The translations under genes and the position numbers were made by a program. Positions 61,879 to 64,000 of a stretch of DNA of 64,000 bases are shown one piece after another. The stretch spans positions 11,117 to 75,116 of the forward strand of contig DASWWX010000041.1 in NCBI GenBank assembly GCA_036405815.1. The letters run 5' to 3'. The DNA comes from Solimonas sp036405815. GTDB taxonomy: Bacteria > Pseudomonadota > Gammaproteobacteria > Nevskiales > Nevskiaceae. Positions within the stretch are counted from its first letter, which is position 1, and the number at the start of each line of letters is the position of its first letter. The notes under the pieces are model-generated. The model saw only the letters and a program-made list of their open reading frames with translations. It had not been told where the DNA came from and made no database searches.

Positions 61879-62769
61879 ATGAGCAAGAGCAAGACCCTGC
61901 GTGTCGGCATCGTGCAGCAGCCCTGCACGAGCGAGCGCGACGTCAACCTGAAGATGTCCGAGGAAGGCATCCGCGCGGCGGCGGCCGGCGGTGCGAAGCT
62001 GGTGCTGCTGCAGGAACTGCACACCTCGCTGTACTTCTGCCAGCACGAGTCCACCGACCTGTTCGACCTCGCCGAGCCGATTCCCGGCCCGTCCACCGAG
62101 TGGCTCGCCGCGCTGGCCAAGGAACTCGGCGTCGTCATCGTGGGCTCGCTGTTCGAGCGCCGCGCGCCGGGCCTGTACCACAACACGGCCGTCGTGCTGG
62201 AGAAGGACGGCAGCCTCGCCGGCGTGTATCGCAAGATGCACATCCCGGACGATCCCGGCTACTACGAGAAGTTCTACTTCACGCCCGGCGATCTGGGCTT
62301 CACGCCCATCGAAACCAGCGTCGGCAAGCTCGGTGTTCTCGTCTGCTGGGACCAGTGGTATCCGGAAGGCGCGCGCCTGATGGCGCTGGCCGGCGCCGAC
62401 CTGCTGCTGTACCCGACCGCGATCGGCTGGAATCCGCAGGACGCCGACGACGAGCGCACGCGCCAGCGCGACGCCTGGGTCACGATCCAGCGCGCGCACG
62501 CCGTGGCCAACGGTCTGCCGGTGCTGGTCGCCAACCGCGTCGGCTTCGAAAATGATCCGACCGGCCAGTGGCCGGGCTCGCAGTTCTGGGGCCACAGCTT
62601 CATCGCCGGGCCGCAGGGCGAGTTCATCGCCAAGGCCGGCGAGAAGGCCGACGTACTGCTCGCCGATGTCGATCTGCAGCGCAGCGAGAACGTGCGCCGT
62701 TGGTGGCCCTTCCTGCGCGATCGCCGCATCGACGCCTACGGCGACCTGACCCAGCGCTTCCGCGATTAA
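61879..62769 (+). CDS. aguB: N-carbamoylputrescine amidase
   Basis: 296 residues with AAGGAG upstream of the ATG. Nitrilase-fold catalytic triad Glu46 (LLQELHT), Lys119 (YRKMHIPDD) and Cys156 (VCWDQWYPE). It hydrolyses N-carbamoylputrescine to putrescine, CO2 and ammonia. Operon with aguA; the two give an ornithine-independent putrescine route. A GTG two codons upstream is also possible. Confidence 0.95.
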   Translation: MSKSKTLRVGIVQQPCTSERDVNLKMSEEGIRAAAAGGAKLVLLQELHTSLYFCQHESTDLFDLAEPIPGPSTEWLAALAKELGVVIVGSLFERRAPGLYHNTAVVLEKDGSLAGVYRKMHIPDDPGYYEKFYFTPGDLGFTPIETSVGKLGVLVCWDQWYPEGARLMALAGADLLLYPTAIGWNPQDADDERTRQRDAWVTIQRAHAVANGLPVLVANRVGFENDPTGQWPGSQFWGHSFIAGPQGEFIAKAGEKADVLLADVDLQRSENVRRWWPFLRDRRIDAYGDLTQRFRD

Positions 62770-62804
62770 CTCTCACCGAATTCCTGATCAACCGAATCAC
62801 TGCC

Positions 62805-63947
62805 ATGACCGTCAACGCCGAAGAACTCTCGCTGTTCCGCGATACCGTCGTTCGCTTCCTCAAGGACAACGTCGAACCCCATTACGAACAGTGGGAGAAG
62901 GACGGCATCCTGCCCAAGGACCTGTACCTGAAGATGGGCGAAGCCGGCCTGCTATGCGTGGACCTGCCGGAGGAATACGGCGGCATCGGCGCGCCGTTCG
63001 AGTTCTGCTGCGTCGTCGTCGAGGAGGCCGCACGCATGGGCTTCCTGGCGCTGGCGTCCAACCTCACCGTGCACTCGGACATCGCCGCGCCGTACATCCT
63101 GCACCTGGGCACCGAAGCGCAGAAGCAGAAGTACCTGCCGAAGATGGCCACCGGCGAATGCATCGGCGCCATCGGCATGACCGAACCCGGCACCGGCTCC
63201 GACCTGCAGGGCATCAAGACCAACGCCACGCTGGACGGCGACCACTACGTCATCAACGGCTCCAAGACCTTCATCACCAACGGTCAGAACGCCGGCGTCG
63301 TCGTGCTCGCGGTCAAGACCGATCCCAAGGCCGGCGGCAAGGGCACCACGCTGTTCACGGTGGAGACGAATCTCCCCGGCTTCAAGCGCGGTCGCAACCT
63401 GGAGAAGATCGGCCTGCATTCGGCCGACACCTCCGAACTGTTCTTCGACAACGTGCGCGTGCACAAGGACGAAGTGCTCGGCCGCGTCGGCGGCGGCTTC
63501 GGCCACCTGATCGACGAACTGCCGCGCGAGCGCTTGGTGCTCGCCGTTTCCGCTGTTGGCCACGCGCAGGGCGCCCTGGAAAAGACCATCGAATACGTGA
63601 CCACGCGCAAAGCCTTCGGCCAGCCGATCGCCGCGTTCCAGAACACGCGCTTCGAACTCGCCAAGATCAAGACCGACATCGAGGTACACCGCGCCTTCGT
63701 CGAGAAGTGCAACGCGCAGTACGCCGACGGCCAACTCGACGTGCCGACCGCCGCGATGATCAAGCTCGCCACCACCGAGATGGAAGGCCGCGTCACCGAC
63801 GCCTGCCTGCAGCTGTTCGGCGGCTACGGCTACATGACCGAATACCCGATCTCGCGCTACTGGGCCGACGCGCGCATCCAGCGCATCTACGGCGGCACGT
63901 CGGAGATCATGAAGGAAGTGATCGCGCGCTCATTGGTGGGTCGATAA
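62805..63947 (+). CDS. Acyl-CoA dehydrogenase, long-chain/isovaleryl-type active site
   Basis: 380 residues from MTVNAEELSLFRDTVV. Three-domain family fold: FAD site GMTEPGTGSDLQGI and the C-terminal LQLFGGYGYMTEYPISRYWAD. The common YEGT is YGGT, while PRERLVLA places Glu242 in the position used as base by long-chain and isovaleryl-CoA dehydrogenases. It probably oxidises fatty or branched acyl-CoA in the cytosol with ETF. It follows aguB by 35 bases but need not belong to the operon. The last 53 bases of the window show nothing further. Confidence 0.93.
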   Translation: MTVNAEELSLFRDTVVRFLKDNVEPHYEQWEKDGILPKDLYLKMGEAGLLCVDLPEEYGGIGAPFEFCCVVVEEAARMGFLALASNLTVHSDIAAPYILHLGTEAQKQKYLPKMATGECIGAIGMTEPGTGSDLQGIKTNATLDGDHYVINGSKTFITNGQNAGVVVLAVKTDPKAGGKGTTLFTVETNLPGFKRGRNLEKIGLHSADTSELFFDNVRVHKDEVLGRVGGGFGHLIDELPRERLVLAVSAVGHAQGALEKTIEYVTTRKAFGQPIAAFQNTRFELAKIKTDIEVHRAFVEKCNAQYADGQLDVPTAAMIKLATTEMEGRVTDACLQLFGGYGYMTEYPISRYWADARIQRIYGGTSEIMKEVIARSLVGR

Positions 63948-64000
63948 CGCGCAAGGGCGTGCCCGTTCGCAGCCGGCACTCCCCCTATCGCGGTGCAAAA

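Overview
This 64 kb window is an ordinary, gene-dense chromosomal segment of a high-GC gammaproteobacterium. Gene content and order (ftsK-lolA-rarA-crcB-serS, aat-bpt-infA next to clpA-clpS, plsX-rpmF-yceD opposite maf, rluC opposite rne, msbA-lpxK-kdsB, lolC-lolD-comEC) fit a relative of Pseudomonas and Xanthomonas. The AguA/AguB type, CysB-CysI-DUF934 and the split type II secretion locus point towards the Xanthomonadales/Nevskiales side; this placement is inference. I saw no prophage, insertion sequence, CRISPR array, rRNA or tRNA gene. No gene-free stretch exceeds 300 bases.

Layout. 1-10 kb: the end of a FimX-like c-di-GMP protein, HtpX protease, topoisomerase IV (parE-parC), then xseB-ispA-dxs for isoprenoid precursors. 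10-11 kb: a compact operon of a four-helix membrane protein, an XRE regulator and a small coiled-coil membrane protein, preceded by two matching palindromic operator-like sites. 11-16.6 kb: sulfur assimilation (cysG, TSUP exporter, cysB, cysI, DUF934). 16.7-23 kb: serS, crcB, rarA, lolA, ftsK. 23-28 kb: N-degron pathway (aat, bpt, clpA, clpS) and infA. 28-37 kb: a CHASE2 nucleotide cyclase divergent from gspC-D-E-F and a second TSUP gene. 37-44.5 kb: plsX-rpmF-yceD, maf, an HAD phosphatase, rluC and rne. 44.5-48.3 kb: the lipid A/Kdo cluster msbA-lpxK-(Trm112-like)-kdsB. 48.3-55.4 kb: hinT, an M23 peptidase with a changed zinc-ligand motif, thrS, gltX, a tandem 6-pyruvoyl-tetrahydropterin-synthase-like protein, a lipoprotein and hisI. 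55.5-64 kb: comEC, lolD, a single lolC-type permease, two proteins of unknown function, the agmatine-to-putrescine pair aguA-aguB and an acyl-CoA dehydrogenase.

Most functions are housekeeping. The unusual material lies mainly in the DNA between genes. Three genes (gspF, hinT and the pterin-synthase-like gene) carry a direct duplication of their own 3' end including the stop codon, and a fourth (the lipoprotein) has its stop codon inside a perfect inverted repeat. The gspF and hinT duplications also contain palindromes. This pattern, the paired operators upstream of the XRE operon, the tandem pterin-synthase fold with its motifs split between halves, and the His-to-Cys change in the M23 peptidase are the observations most worth following up. 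I did not find a clear new multi-gene system.
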